From NCBI RefSeq assembly GCF_002082565.1, contig NZ_CP020562.1, positions 2,108,001 through 2,172,000 of the forward strand: a stretch of 64,000 bases of DNA. The letters run 5' to 3'. The stretch is from Halomonas sp. GT. GTDB taxonomy: Bacteria; Pseudomonadota; Gammaproteobacteria; Pseudomonadales; Halomonadaceae. Made by a program: the position numbers and the translations under genes. The notes under the pieces are model-generated. The model saw only the letters and a list, made by a program, of their open reading frames with translations. It ran no database searches and was not told the DNA's origin. This document shows positions 42,818-53,880 of this stretch, piece after piece. Position 1 is the stretch's first letter. Every line of letters begins with the position of its first letter.

Positions 42818-43534
42818 TCACTTTATTGGCACCGCTGAGAGGCGATTCACTTGGGCTATATGCCCGTTCCAGATCATCTCAATATGAGTGGTCTGGATAA
42901 TATCCTGGACGAACTTTGGCGTCATTAACGCCCAGCAAGTGGCACCTGGTTGCCGAACCGAATGATAACGCAGACCAGTACATTGCTCTTTGCGAATCTC
43001 TCTGCCTAACGTGCGCGCTGCTCGATAATCGTCGGCATCATAAATGACATGGGACGGTTGAAGCACTAAGCCATCACGACATGCTATTTCATCAAACATG
43101 CACTTAAGCCCGCGGAAGATAAACCGTTCAAAATGTAACGATGATACGTTTTTCCAATAGATTTCCTGATGGTGCCTCACTTCACTGATTGCCGTTGGTA
43201 ATGCATCCGCAATATAAAGCACACCAAAGCTGCCGTCGCTAAAGCGGGAACCTTCGGGATTAACGTGGGTAAAAGGCGCTGTCGCATAAGAGCATCCACG
43301 GATACCAAAGGGAATTTGGTTGTGAGGAATGAGCCCTAAATCGCCAGCCTCGTTGCGAAGCCTTGGATTCGTCAGCGCCTGTAGGGCATAAAGCGCTTCA
43401 AACTCATCTAAGCTCGCAACATCGTCAAACAGCTCAATGGGAGGAAATTTACTGTTGACTAAGCGATACCCCACCACCTCTTTCGATTTACAAAGGGGCA
43501 GCGAACCTTCGCTTATTCCCGCCGAGCCTACCAC
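42818..43534 (-). CDS. RES-domain toxin
   Basis: This 238-residue protein has the RES triad: Arg24 in VGYRLVN, Glu118 in PTAISEVRHHQE, and Ser192 in YHSVRQPGATCWAL. RES toxins degrade NAD+ and stop growth. The GTG start overlaps the antitoxin stop by seven bases, so both are made from one mRNA, antitoxin first. The N-terminal region is somewhat longer than in compact RES proteins. Confidence 0.87.
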   Translation of the reverse strand: MVGSAGISEGSLPLCKSKEVVGYRLVNSKFPPIELFDDVASLDEFEALYALQALTNPRLRNEAGDLGLIPHNQIPFGIRGCSYATAPFTHVNPEGSRFSDGSFGVLYIADALPTAISEVRHHQEIYWKNVSSLHFERFIFRGLKCMFDEIACRDGLVLQPSHVIYDADDYRAARTLGREIRKEQCTGLRYHSVRQPGATCWALMTPKFVQDIIQTTHIEMIWNGHIAQVNRLSAVPIK

Positions 43535-43926
43535 TGGGCGCCTCGCAAGCTATCAATACGCTTAAATGTTTCATAAAGTGCTGCGAAATCCCCAGTACCA
43601 ATCACCTCAAGAGGCGTGCGCCCGTTAAAGTAAGCATTGTGATTTGCCATGGATACAAACCCGTAAACATTATCAGGGTTTTCAAACAGCATTCGTAGTG
43701 CCGCATGAATATTAAGCAAATAACTAATTCTCGCCAATTGGTCACTGTCTAACTTGATCTCAGCCAAATCTCCCCGCCGCGCTCGGGCATAGCTACTGTG
43801 AGAGACGCGTAGAATAGATTCGCCCTGCTCACCTGTCGCCCGCCATTTATCCAAAATACGCACAGCGGCTTTCAAACCAGCCGCAGCGGCGACCTTGTCC
43901 TGAATAACATTGCTGGCTGTCTGCAT
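43528..43926 (-). CDS. Xre/MbcA/ParS-type antitoxin
   Basis: The start at 43926 (MQTASNVIQDKVAAAAG) has GAGG upstream. The 132-residue protein has an Xre-like helix-turn-helix (AVRILDKWRATGEQGESILRVSHSSYARARRGD) and a C-terminal DUF2384 domain (DQLARISYLLNIHAALRMLFENPDNVYGFVSMANHNAYFNGRTPLEVI) that fills the toxin's active site. It probably represses its own promoter. Tandem repeats lie just upstream. Confidence 0.87.
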   Translation of the reverse strand: MQTASNVIQDKVAAAAGLKAAVRILDKWRATGEQGESILRVSHSSYARARRGDLAEIKLDSDQLARISYLLNIHAALRMLFENPDNVYGFVSMANHNAYFNGRTPLEVIGTGDFAALYETFKRIDSLRGAQW

Positions 43927-43986
43927 AAGCACCTCGCACTTTCCTGCACCTTTCTACCCACAACTACTAAATTATAGAATATGTGC

Positions 43987-44060
43987 CTGCAAATAACCAA
44001 TCTGCAAATACATATCTATAAATATTATATCTGTAAATACTGTATCTACAAACATAGTTT
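43987..44060. repeat. five tandem ~15-bp repeats upstream of the RES-Xre pair
   Basis: Units CTGCAAATAACCAAT, CTGCAAATACATAT, CTATAAATATTATAT, CTGTAAATACTGTAT and CTACAAACATAGTTT run head to tail (43987-44060), with a period of 14-15 bases. They fit CT-R-Y-AAATA. They lie about 60 bases upstream of the antitoxin start and are A/T-rich. Autoregulatory operators for the Xre antitoxin are a natural guess. Confidence 0.55.
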
Positions 44061-44117
44061 AGTTGAAAGGACGATCCACCACATTGCGCAACCTTACACT
44101 TATCAGGCACCTACACG

Positions 44118-44882
44118 TCAGCCGTTATTCCCCATCACTTTTGCTGGCATACCAAGACGGCCTATTCCAGGCAGCTTTATAGCAGGACGCATGAAATCAA
44201 TGCCCGCGCTCAGTCCCAGCAGGTTAATTTCCACCCCCTCTTCAAGCGCAAACATAATACCCACAACACCACCAAGGGACAGCTGATAGCCAGACCCACT
44301 GGGCGCGGTGGTAGCTACACCATTAAACAAATAATCTTTACCTATCGCGGTTGTCGGCAAAGCAACGTCTAAACCGTCAACTTCTCTTATTACCCAAGCA
44401 ATAAAACTATTGCTATTAGGGCCTGGCCATACCCGGTAAAGTTCTGCTTGCGGATAGCGCGCAACAGCGTCAGCAATTCTGGGGATCAAGCGTGACGCCT
44501 CAGCACCGCGGTAATCAGCCAGCAGTTCAGGTAAATGACCAAACCAAGCTCTGTCAGGAATATCTATTGACGAGACAACGGTTGGCCGACGCCAGCTCAA
44601 CACCTGATGAAGACGATAGTCCGCTGCTCCCTCTACTTTCGTCGCTATCCATATATGAACACCAAACGCTCCGCGCCAGTTATAAGCACGGGCGGCATAC
44701 ACCTGTACAACGGCCTCTTGAACCTGCATAGGGTCCGGTGCCAAACCTGCTGAAGAGCGATCAAGAGACGACCAGTGTCCGTCGGTATTCACTTGATTAC
44801 TCGCTAGTATCCAAACAGGCCCAGCAAGCAGCAGTGCTAATAACGCGACTAGCCCAAACAGCCAGCGCAATAGGGTTTTCAT
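44118..44882 (-). CDS. DUF3750 protein, membrane-anchored
   Basis: The start at 44882 (MKTLLRWLFGLVALLALLLAGPVW) is an ATG; a longer frame would begin with TTG and no RBS. The 254-residue protein has one N-terminal transmembrane helix and a periplasmic domain with the DUF3750 pattern: YNWRGAFGVHIWIATK, HQVLSWRRPTV, YRVWPGPNSNSFIAWV and KDYLFNG. Its function is not established; the family is common in marine gammaproteobacteria. Confidence 0.8.
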   Translation of the reverse strand: MKTLLRWLFGLVALLALLLAGPVWILASNQVNTDGHWSSLDRSSAGLAPDPMQVQEAVVQVYAARAYNWRGAFGVHIWIATKVEGAADYRLHQVLSWRRPTVVSSIDIPDRAWFGHLPELLADYRGAEASRLIPRIADAVARYPQAELYRVWPGPNSNSFIAWVIREVDGLDVALPTTAIGKDYLFNGVATTAPSGSGYQLSLGGVVGIMFALEEGVEINLLGLSAGIDFMRPAIKLPGIGRLGMPAKVMGNNG

Positions 44883-45078
44883 GGCAGTATCCAGAACAGT
44901 ACGAAACTTTTTATACCCTTGGGTAACGGCATATCGCAAGGCGCCATATCAACGATATCCGATAATAGAAAACCCATTTAAACGTCTCCCATATTTAATA
45001 AGAAGTAACCCTCAACGACCACTCTAGGGCTTATTGCATTAATGAATAATTATTAAATCGACTAAAGTCTACTATCAA

Positions 45079-46628
<1,550 letters not shown>

Positions 46629-46733
46629 GCCTTTTTTCTGAAGCACCCATATATCTAATGCGCCCTGTGTTCTAAAGCGCCCTGTGTCATTAGATGTCGA
46701 CAGCTAGCTTACTGTGCATTGTTAGACCCGCTT

Positions 46734-46766
46734 CCCCATGGAAACAGCCTTTCCATGGGGTTTTTT
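46734..46766 (+). terminator. intrinsic terminator after the porin gene
   Basis: CCCCATGGAAA pairs with TTTCCATGGGG around CAGCC and is followed by six T residues. Confidence 0.85.
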
Positions 46767-46886
46767 ATTTCCGCCCAGGTTCGGAGCCCTAGGAAAATAT
46801 AGAATTATGTTATGATCAAGTAACTTAAAAATAAGCAACATAACTCTCTTTCTAGTTATAGTATTAATCTAAGGAAGCCTTTCTCC

Positions 46887-47927
46887 ATGTCTAACAAGCT
46901 GCGCGCTAGGCGCTCTACTCAGCGTGTCACAATGAACGACGTGGCCAAACTTGCCGATGTTTCGGCAAGCACTGTCTCTCTTTATTTACGTAAACCGGAT
47001 GAAGTTTCTGTTCAGCTCGGAAAGCGTATTCAAGGTGCTATTGATACGCTCGGCTATGTTCCTAATTTGATGGCGGGTGCATTAGCGGCGGCACGGACGC
47101 GAGTCATTGGAGTCGTTGTTCCGTCCATGGTTAATGCCATATTCGCCTCTACGGTTAATACCATGCAGCGAACACTAGGCGCTAAAGGATATCAGCTCTT
47201 ATTGGGTCATAGTGACTATGCAGAAGCTGAAGAAGAAGCCGCGGTAAGGACGTTTTTATCCTGGTCACCAAGCGCTATGGTCTTAACTGGATTGACCCAT
47301 AGCCGCGAAACTCGCCGTATGCTGAGTAACTCTGATGTTCCCGTAATAGAGATGTGGGAACTAGGATCGAATCCACTTGATACGCTGGTAGGGTTTTCAC
47401 ATCATGACGTCGGATACACCCAGGCTCGCCACCTGATTGAGGCTGGATGTCGACGCATAGCATTCATTGGCACTCGGTTAAGTGTCGATGAACGCGCAAA
47501 ACAACGTTGTAGCGGAAGCGAAAAAGCTATTCACGATTTACTTGGTAAACACCATACACGTGTTATCGACTGTGGCCCTGGCCGCATGGCTGAAACGGCG
47601 AGCCTTGCATTTGCAGAGCTCATTGCAAGCCACCCCGACACCGATGGCATCGTGTTCGCTAATGATATGCTTGCCCTTGGTGCTTTAGGCGAAGCACAAA
47701 GGCAAGGTATACGAATTCCCGATGATATTGCGATGATTGGTTTTGGTGATATGGATTTCAGTAACTGCACTCTCCCCCCGCTTTCTACCATTCGACCGCC
47801 ACGGGAGGAGATTGGCGAAGCCGTCGCTCAGAGTGTTCTGCGAAGAATACAGGGGCTCCCTCAAGAGCGGCAAATAGACATTGGCTTTGAGTTATTGCAG
47901 CGAGAAAGTAGCCTACGCGTTAAATAG
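46887..47927 (+). CDS. LacI-family regulator of the sulfoquinovose locus
   Basis: This 346-residue protein has the LacI helix-turn-helix (VTMNDVAKLADVSASTVSLYLRKPDEVS), a hinge (PNLMAGALAAARTRVIGVVVPS) and a periplasmic-binding-like effector domain, with the DGIVFANDMLALGAL segment. It resembles GntR-type sugar-acid regulators. It is the only regulator in the locus, and four matching palindromes lie at the neighbouring promoters. The effector could be SQ, sulfogluconate or another pathway intermediate. Its 3' end overlaps the convergent exporter gene by 15 bases. Confidence 0.85.
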   Translation: MSNKLRARRSTQRVTMNDVAKLADVSASTVSLYLRKPDEVSVQLGKRIQGAIDTLGYVPNLMAGALAAARTRVIGVVVPSMVNAIFASTVNTMQRTLGAKGYQLLLGHSDYAEAEEEAAVRTFLSWSPSAMVLTGLTHSRETRRMLSNSDVPVIEMWELGSNPLDTLVGFSHHDVGYTQARHLIEAGCRRIAFIGTRLSVDERAKQRCSGSEKAIHDLLGKHHTRVIDCGPGRMAETASLAFAELIASHPDTDGIVFANDMLALGALGEAQRQGIRIPDDIAMIGFGDMDFSNCTLPPLSTIRPPREEIGEAVAQSVLRRIQGLPQERQIDIGFELLQRESSLRVK

Positions 47928-48668
47928 TGCTGATCCGCAAAGGCTTAATCCAGAAGCAAATAGCATTAAAAAGGCAACACGACGTAAATTAGCTTCCGTC
48001 AAAGGAGGCGGATAACGCCGTCCTAGCCAAGTAAACAGCACCACGACCGGAATAGCGACAACGGCTAATAATAGAATATTAGTGTCTAACCGCCCTTGAA
48101 CGCCGACAATAACCAAACGCTGCAAAGAGTTAATTGCAAAGATAAGTAAAAGGCAGTCACGGATAACTGCCAAGCTTAGCGGCTGTCGATAAAAATGAAA
48201 TACCAATGGTGGTCCCGAGGTAGAGAACATTCCCCCCATAAAACCAGACAGGCCGCCAAAGAATAGAAAAGAAGCGCGGCTTGCTCTGGTTTTTCTCGGC
48301 AAAGGATGTACCACTAACATTAGGCTGCTAATAAGAATAGCCACACCAAGTATCAGTTGCAGCCAATGCACATGTTGACCACTTAATGCATCCAACACCC
48401 AAACACCAAAGATAAGCGTGACAAAGCCACTTAACGAACACAGCAGTACTATCTCACGATCTAAATTGCCCATATTCCGATAAAGTGCTAATGCACAGTT
48501 AAACAGGCTGAGAATACTGATGAGAATGGCAACTATCGCTACCGGTGCTAGACCAGACAGCACCACGCCCCCCATAAGGATTAAGCCAAAAGCAAAACCG
48601 GTGACTGTCTGGGCATAGGTGGCAAGTGCCACCCAGCCTAGTAACATAAGCATATCAGGGACTGCCAT
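47913..48668 (-). CDS. TauE/SafE-family exporter, probable sulfolactate exporter
   Basis: The start at 48668 overlaps the preceding stop (TAATG). The 251-residue protein has about eight transmembrane helices with the TauE pattern: GWVALATYAQTVTGFAFGLILMGGVVLSGLAPVAIVAILISI, and LSGFMGGMFSTSGPPLVFHFYRQPL. TauE/SafE proteins export sulfonates such as sulfoacetate. In sulfo-ED loci a member of this family is the candidate 3-sulfolactate exporter, and the coupling to the sulfoquinovosidase gene agrees. Confidence 0.82.
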   Translation of the reverse strand: MAVPDMLMLLGWVALATYAQTVTGFAFGLILMGGVVLSGLAPVAIVAILISILSLFNCALALYRNMGNLDREIVLLCSLSGFVTLIFGVWVLDALSGQHVHWLQLILGVAILISSLMLVVHPLPRKTRASRASFLFFGGLSGFMGGMFSTSGPPLVFHFYRQPLSLAVIRDCLLLIFAINSLQRLVIVGVQGRLDTNILLLAVVAIPVVVLFTWLGRRYPPPLTEANLRRVAFLMLFASGLSLCGSALFNA

Positions 48669-50689
48669 TACGCTTGCCCTGCCAGTGCCGCAAATAAAGC
48701 AAGCCAATCACTATCGCTACGATAAAAGACCGGCGGCTTTCCAAAGGGAGCAGGCACTAACACATGCTGGCCTCCGGCATAGTGTTTACCACTCCAAAGG
48801 TGAACCCACTCTACCCCCTGTGGCAAATAGACCGACCAATCAAGATGCCCAGCCTGATGCACCGGCGCCACCAACAGATCAGGGCCTAACAAATACTGGT
48901 CCTGGATGTCGTAACACTCAAGGTCAGACTCGAAGTGCAGGAACATCGCGCGTTGCACCGGTATTCCAAGAGCGCTGCCTTCAGACCCCAACTGCTTTAA
49001 ATAGGGCGAAAGAGAAACATATATCCGGCTCATCCGGGCCAAATGAGCAGCGACTTCAGCATCGTCGAACCATTGGATATTTTCGGTAGGCCGATTTGAT
49101 TCATGAGTACGCATCACCGAGGTAAAAGCAGCCATTTCAGCCCAACGCATATGCAACTCGGCATTTCGTGTATTGCCAAACAAACTGGTATAACCACCAA
49201 TGTCACTGTGATGGAAAGCATTGCCCATTAAACCCGATGAGAGCGCAGCGCAAATAACGGTACCCAGACCGTCATGGCGGGAGAAATCCACCGACTGATC
49301 ACCCGCCCAAAGCAAGGGGCAGTAGGCTTGCACGCCGCTGTATCCCGCCCGCATAAAGAACGTGGTTTCATTGGTCAGCCCTGATTCAGCAATTGCCTCT
49401 GCATTAATCTGGGCCCAACGTACTGGCCAGCGGTTATGCTCTTGCTTTGCTGAGATACCATTGCTTAGCTGGACGTCTATCGGAAGGTATTCACCAAAAT
49501 CAGCCATCCAACCACTAAGCCCCAGCTCAAGCATTTCACGCTTGATGATAACGTCTTTGAACCAAGTGCATGCAGCTTCATCAGTGAAGTCCACCACGCC
49601 ACACTTAAATTCGCCAAAATCAACAAGTGCGGTGCTGCCCTGCTCATCGGTCGCTAAGTAACCCGCGGCTTCCGCTTCTGAGAAAAGTCTACCATCGACG
49701 CATAAGTATGGGTTCACGTATCCTAGAAAGCGTACGTTTCGCTCACGCAACTCAGTAATCAAACGGTCAAGATGTGGATAACGTTCAGGCTGCCAGCGCC
49801 AGTCCCAGAACAGCCGTGTACCAAAACTTGTTTCCCTGACACCGGTCCAGTCCTCACACCACAAAGCCGATACTGCCATGTCCTGATTAAGCGCTTCCGT
49901 CAGCATCGTTTCCGCGTGGGCCTGCCCTCGTTTGAGACCTAAAATGACGCCGTTATACACCCAATCTGGCAGTTGCGGCTGTCGACCAAACGTAGCGCTG
50001 ATCTTTTCAACAAGCGCTAGGAAAGTTGGCGCGCTCCGTAACAAGATTGTTGCAGGCACTCCCCACACCTGTAGCTCATGGAAAGTATTCTGGCGGAAAT
50101 CAAAATCTGCATAGTCGTACGTTTCAATATGGCAGAAATAGCGCCGAGAAGAGACAAAGGTAGGCTGTGGGTAATTAGTGTTGTAATAGTCGCCCCCGGC
50201 ACGATTAACCACATCAGACTGCCAGGTAACGTAAGTGGTTTTGTCTCGCCCTACGCCTGGTTCAGAGGTCCAAAGAGGGAAGTGACGCCCCCGTAGATTG
50301 AAATAGGACATCTGCTCGCCACAGCCCCATACATGCTCTTGCTCATCCGCTGCCAACCGCATCCAAAAGCGATTAATATCATTAGCGGCGCTCTGGATAT
50401 CGAGCTTTATGCCATCTTCAAGTGACCGTAACTGGAACGACAGCTGAAGCTCATCATCTTTGTGACGGCGCAATTCGAGCTGCACTCCTGCTTCACCGTC
50501 TGTCACCGTTACATGGCGCAGTGCCTCCCGACTCTCAAGATAGTCCTGTATCTCAAAATTACCGCAGTACATCTCCATTTTTTCACGCCCATAGCCTATA
50601 AAAAAAGCCGGTGACTCAGGCGTATGTACAAGAAGATCTTCACCACCCATGCTCAGGCGGAGTTGATCGCGTTGATAGGTGACTTGCAT
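48668..50689 (-). CDS. yihQ: sulfoquinovosidase (GH31, YihQ-like)
   Basis: This 673-residue GH31 protein is close to E. coli YihQ over its whole length. The nucleophile is Asp397 (GWMADFGEYLP) and the acid/base Asp464 (WAGDQSVD). The sulfonate-recognition set KERWY is present: Lys253 (LGLKRGQ), Glu279 (WCEDW), Arg292 and Trp295 (TSFGTRLFWDW), and Tyr500 (DIGGYT). E. coli YihQ has Gln at the first two positions, so this is the Agrobacterium-type subgroup. It releases SQ from sulfoquinovosyl glycerol and similar glycosides. No signal peptide, so it is cytoplasmic. Confidence 0.93.
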   Translation of the reverse strand: MQVTYQRDQLRLSMGGEDLLVHTPESPAFFIGYGREKMEMYCGNFEIQDYLESREALRHVTVTDGEAGVQLELRRHKDDELQLSFQLRSLEDGIKLDIQSAANDINRFWMRLAADEQEHVWGCGEQMSYFNLRGRHFPLWTSEPGVGRDKTTYVTWQSDVVNRAGGDYYNTNYPQPTFVSSRRYFCHIETYDYADFDFRQNTFHELQVWGVPATILLRSAPTFLALVEKISATFGRQPQLPDWVYNGVILGLKRGQAHAETMLTEALNQDMAVSALWCEDWTGVRETSFGTRLFWDWRWQPERYPHLDRLITELRERNVRFLGYVNPYLCVDGRLFSEAEAAGYLATDEQGSTALVDFGEFKCGVVDFTDEAACTWFKDVIIKREMLELGLSGWMADFGEYLPIDVQLSNGISAKQEHNRWPVRWAQINAEAIAESGLTNETTFFMRAGYSGVQAYCPLLWAGDQSVDFSRHDGLGTVICAALSSGLMGNAFHHSDIGGYTSLFGNTRNAELHMRWAEMAAFTSVMRTHESNRPTENIQWFDDAEVAAHLARMSRIYVSLSPYLKQLGSEGSALGIPVQRAMFLHFESDLECYDIQDQYLLGPDLLVAPVHQAGHLDWSVYLPQGVEWVHLWSGKHYAGGQHVLVPAPFGKPPVFYRSDSDWLALFAALAGQA

Positions 50690-50730
50690 AGAAGCATCCA
50701 GAGTGTCGGTGACGCCTAAGCGCCTACCGT

Positions 50731-51501
<771 letters not shown>

Positions 51502-51506
51502 TTACC

Positions 51507-52955
51507 TCACTCAATCGCCATATTGATATACTTGGTTTCGAGGTAATCCTCGATTCCTTGCCGAGCACCTTCCCTGCCAAGACCTGACTGCTTAACACCA
51601 CCAAAAGGTGCTTCACAGGTAGAAACATGGCCGTTATTAATACCTACCATGCCATAATCCAGTGCTTCAGAGAGCCGCCAGGCACGGCCTAAATCTCGGG
51701 TGTAGCAATAAGCGGCAAGGCCATATTCTGTCGCGTTCGCAAGGCGAATAACTTCCGCTTCATCCTGGAAGCTAAACACAGGTGCCAATGGACCAAAGGT
51801 TTCTTCGTTGAAACAGTCCATCTCAGGCGTCGCACCGGTAATAACCGCTGGCGTCAGAAAGTTGGCCCCTTGGCGCTCACCGCCTTGTAACAGCGTAGCG
51901 CCTTTCGCAACCGCATCATTGAGTTGTTCCAACACCTTATCAGCAGCAGCGGCATCAATAAGCGGCCCGACCTGAACGCCTTCTTCAGCGCCGTTACCAA
52001 CCTGTAACTTGGCGACTTCCTGTGAAAGCCTTGCTGCAAAAGCATCGTGAATACCTGCTTGAACGAAAATACGGTTGGCGCAAACACAGGTTTGACCCGC
52101 ATTGCGGAATTTCGCCTGCATTACCCCTTCGATCGCTTTATCCAGATCAGCGTCGTCGAACACGATAAAGGGCGCGTTACCACCAAGCTCCATAGACACT
52201 TTCTTAACGGAATCAGCACACTGCCGAAGTAATAATTTGCCAACGCCAGTGGAGCCAGTAAACGTCAACTTGCGTACTTTTGGGCTCTCGGTCATTGCAC
52301 GCCCAATAGCCCGAGCATCACCAGTCACTACATTGACAACCCCGTCTGGAATGCCAGCACGTTGGGCCAACAAAGCCATCGCCAATGCGGAATAGGGGGT
52401 TTGGCCAGCAGGCTTGATAACAATGGTACAGCCTGCCGCAAGTGCGGGTCCTGCCTTCCGGGCAATCATCGCAGCTGGAAAATTCCAGGGCGTAATGGCT
52501 GCACACACACCAACAGGCTGTTTAATGACAAGCAACCGGCGATCACTCTGAGGGCTAGGAATGACATCTCCATAAGCACGCCGCCCTTCTTCAGCAAACC
52601 ATTCAAAAAAACTGGCGGCAAAACCGATTTCGCCACGAGCCTCGGCAAGGGGCTTCCCCTGCTCCGCCGTCATCAGCGCCGCTAGGTCTTCTTGGTGCTC
52701 AATCAGTAGATCGTGCCAACGACGTAGTAGCGAACCCCGCTCTTTAGCTGAGCGCGCCTGCCATGCTGGCAACGCCTCTTCGGCGGCATCAATTGCACGC
52801 AATGTTTCTGCCTCACCAAGGCGTGGCACACGTCCCAGAACACTCCCATTAGCTGGATTAGTCACGTCATCAAACTGGTTATCATCAGCGCCAATCCAGG
52901 CACCGCCCACTAGGCAAGCGTCGCGCTGAAGAGTGGCGTCTTTTAATGTAATCAT
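51507..52955 (-). CDS. aldehyde dehydrogenase, probable 3-sulfolactaldehyde dehydrogenase
   Basis: This 482-residue protein is GabD-like: Asn158 (TPWNFP), the GSTGVG loop (234-239), Glu256 (MELGGN) and catalytic Cys290 (GQTCVC). In sulfo-ED loci a succinate-semialdehyde-dehydrogenase homologue oxidises 3-sulfolactaldehyde to 3-sulfolactate with NAD(P)+. The gene lies eight bases from the SDR gene in the same operon. A generic succinate-semialdehyde role cannot be excluded from sequence. Confidence 0.85.
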   Translation of the reverse strand: MITLKDATLQRDACLVGGAWIGADDNQFDDVTNPANGSVLGRVPRLGEAETLRAIDAAEEALPAWQARSAKERGSLLRRWHDLLIEHQEDLAALMTAEQGKPLAEARGEIGFAASFFEWFAEEGRRAYGDVIPSPQSDRRLLVIKQPVGVCAAITPWNFPAAMIARKAGPALAAGCTIVIKPAGQTPYSALAMALLAQRAGIPDGVVNVVTGDARAIGRAMTESPKVRKLTFTGSTGVGKLLLRQCADSVKKVSMELGGNAPFIVFDDADLDKAIEGVMQAKFRNAGQTCVCANRIFVQAGIHDAFAARLSQEVAKLQVGNGAEEGVQVGPLIDAAAADKVLEQLNDAVAKGATLLQGGERQGANFLTPAVITGATPEMDCFNEETFGPLAPVFSFQDEAEVIRLANATEYGLAAYCYTRDLGRAWRLSEALDYGMVGINNGHVSTCEAPFGGVKQSGLGREGARQGIEDYLETKYINMAIE

Positions 52956-52998
52956 TGTCAGTTCCTCGACATTGTTATCAGTAGCTAGGTACTTTTCT

Positions 52999-53880
52999 CT
53001 AGCCTAAAAAGAGAGGCTCGCGTTGACCGGCAACATCGACCCGTAAAGCAAACAGGTTTCCAGATTCAGGATAAGCCTTGAGTTCATCGGCGGGTCGACC
53101 GTGGCGTGCTGACGTCACGTATAAGGTTTTCAAATCTGGCCCGCCAAACGCACACATCGTCGGACACCTTGCGGGTACCATATATTCAGCAACGATCTCA
53201 CCTGCGGGTGACAGGCGTGCGATGCGCCCACCTTCGTAAAGGGCTGTCCAGTAATACCCTTCTATATCTACAGCGGCTCCATCAGGGCGGCCATTGCCAA
53301 AAGGAAATTGATGAAAGATCTCTCTTGGGCCAACCAGCCCACCACTTTCAGGATCAAGCGGATAGCGGTATATCACATGGTTGGGTGTATCAGAGTGATA
53401 GGCCCAACGCCGATCAGGACTGAAGGCCACCCCATTGGAGACTTTAATGTCACCTGCCAAGTGCTGGCAGCTCAGGTCCGTATCAACTCGAAACAACGAG
53501 GCAGCTGGCGTATCGCGTGGCTCATGAATGGTGCCTGCCCAGAAACGCCCCCAAGGGTCAACGCGCCCATCGTTAAAGCGGCTAATAGTGGTATCTGCTA
53601 CTGGACGAGCAAGACAGTGGGTTAGCTCGGCTTGCTCATCGAGTAACCATAAGCCAGATCGAAGACCTGCAATAAAGCCCCCGCCTTCACGCCGTCCGAC
53701 ACAACCAATGTTTTCAGGTAACGTCCAGCGGCGATTTTCACCCGTGAGCGGATCGAAACGATTAAGGCTAGGCGCTTCAATATCAACCCAATAAAGCGCT
53801 TGCTCATCTTCCGCCCAAAGAGGGCATTCGCCTAATGCGGCCTGAGCGGGAAAAACGCTCTGAAAGCTAGCATCAACCAT
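52999..53880 (-). CDS. SMP-30 lactonase, probable 6-deoxy-6-sulfogluconolactonase
   Basis: This 293-residue beta-propeller protein has the SMP-30/gluconolactonase metal ligands Glu18 (LGECPLW), Asn149 (KVSNGVAFSPD) and Asp200 (GRPDGAAVD), plus Asn103 near the site. It would open the lactone made by the SQ dehydrogenase. It overlaps the epimerase gene by eight bases. An L-arabinonolactonase-like role would be the alternative outside this context. Confidence 0.85.
   Translation of the reverse strand: MVDASFQSVFPAQAALGECPLWAEDEQALYWVDIEAPSLNRFDPLTGENRRWTLPENIGCVGRREGGGFIAGLRSGLWLLDEQAELTHCLARPVADTTISRFNDGRVDPWGRFWAGTIHEPRDTPAASLFRVDTDLSCQHLAGDIKVSNGVAFSPDRRWAYHSDTPNHVIYRYPLDPESGGLVGPREIFHQFPFGNGRPDGAAVDIEGYYWTALYEGGRIARLSPAGEIVAEYMVPARCPTMCAFGGPDLKTLYVTSARHGRPADELKAYPESGNLFALRVDVAGQREPLFLG

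Noticed and set aside
43981..44286. Plus-strand frame translating the tandem repeats (NLQIHIYKYYICKYCIYKH)
   Set aside because: It has no RBS, its first part is only the repeat array in translation, and its second part is antisense to the DUF3750 gene.
48668..50689. Annotation as a generic alpha-glucosidase or alpha-xylosidase
   Set aside because: The five sulfonate-binding residues and the sulfo-ED neighbours favour sulfoquinovosidase.
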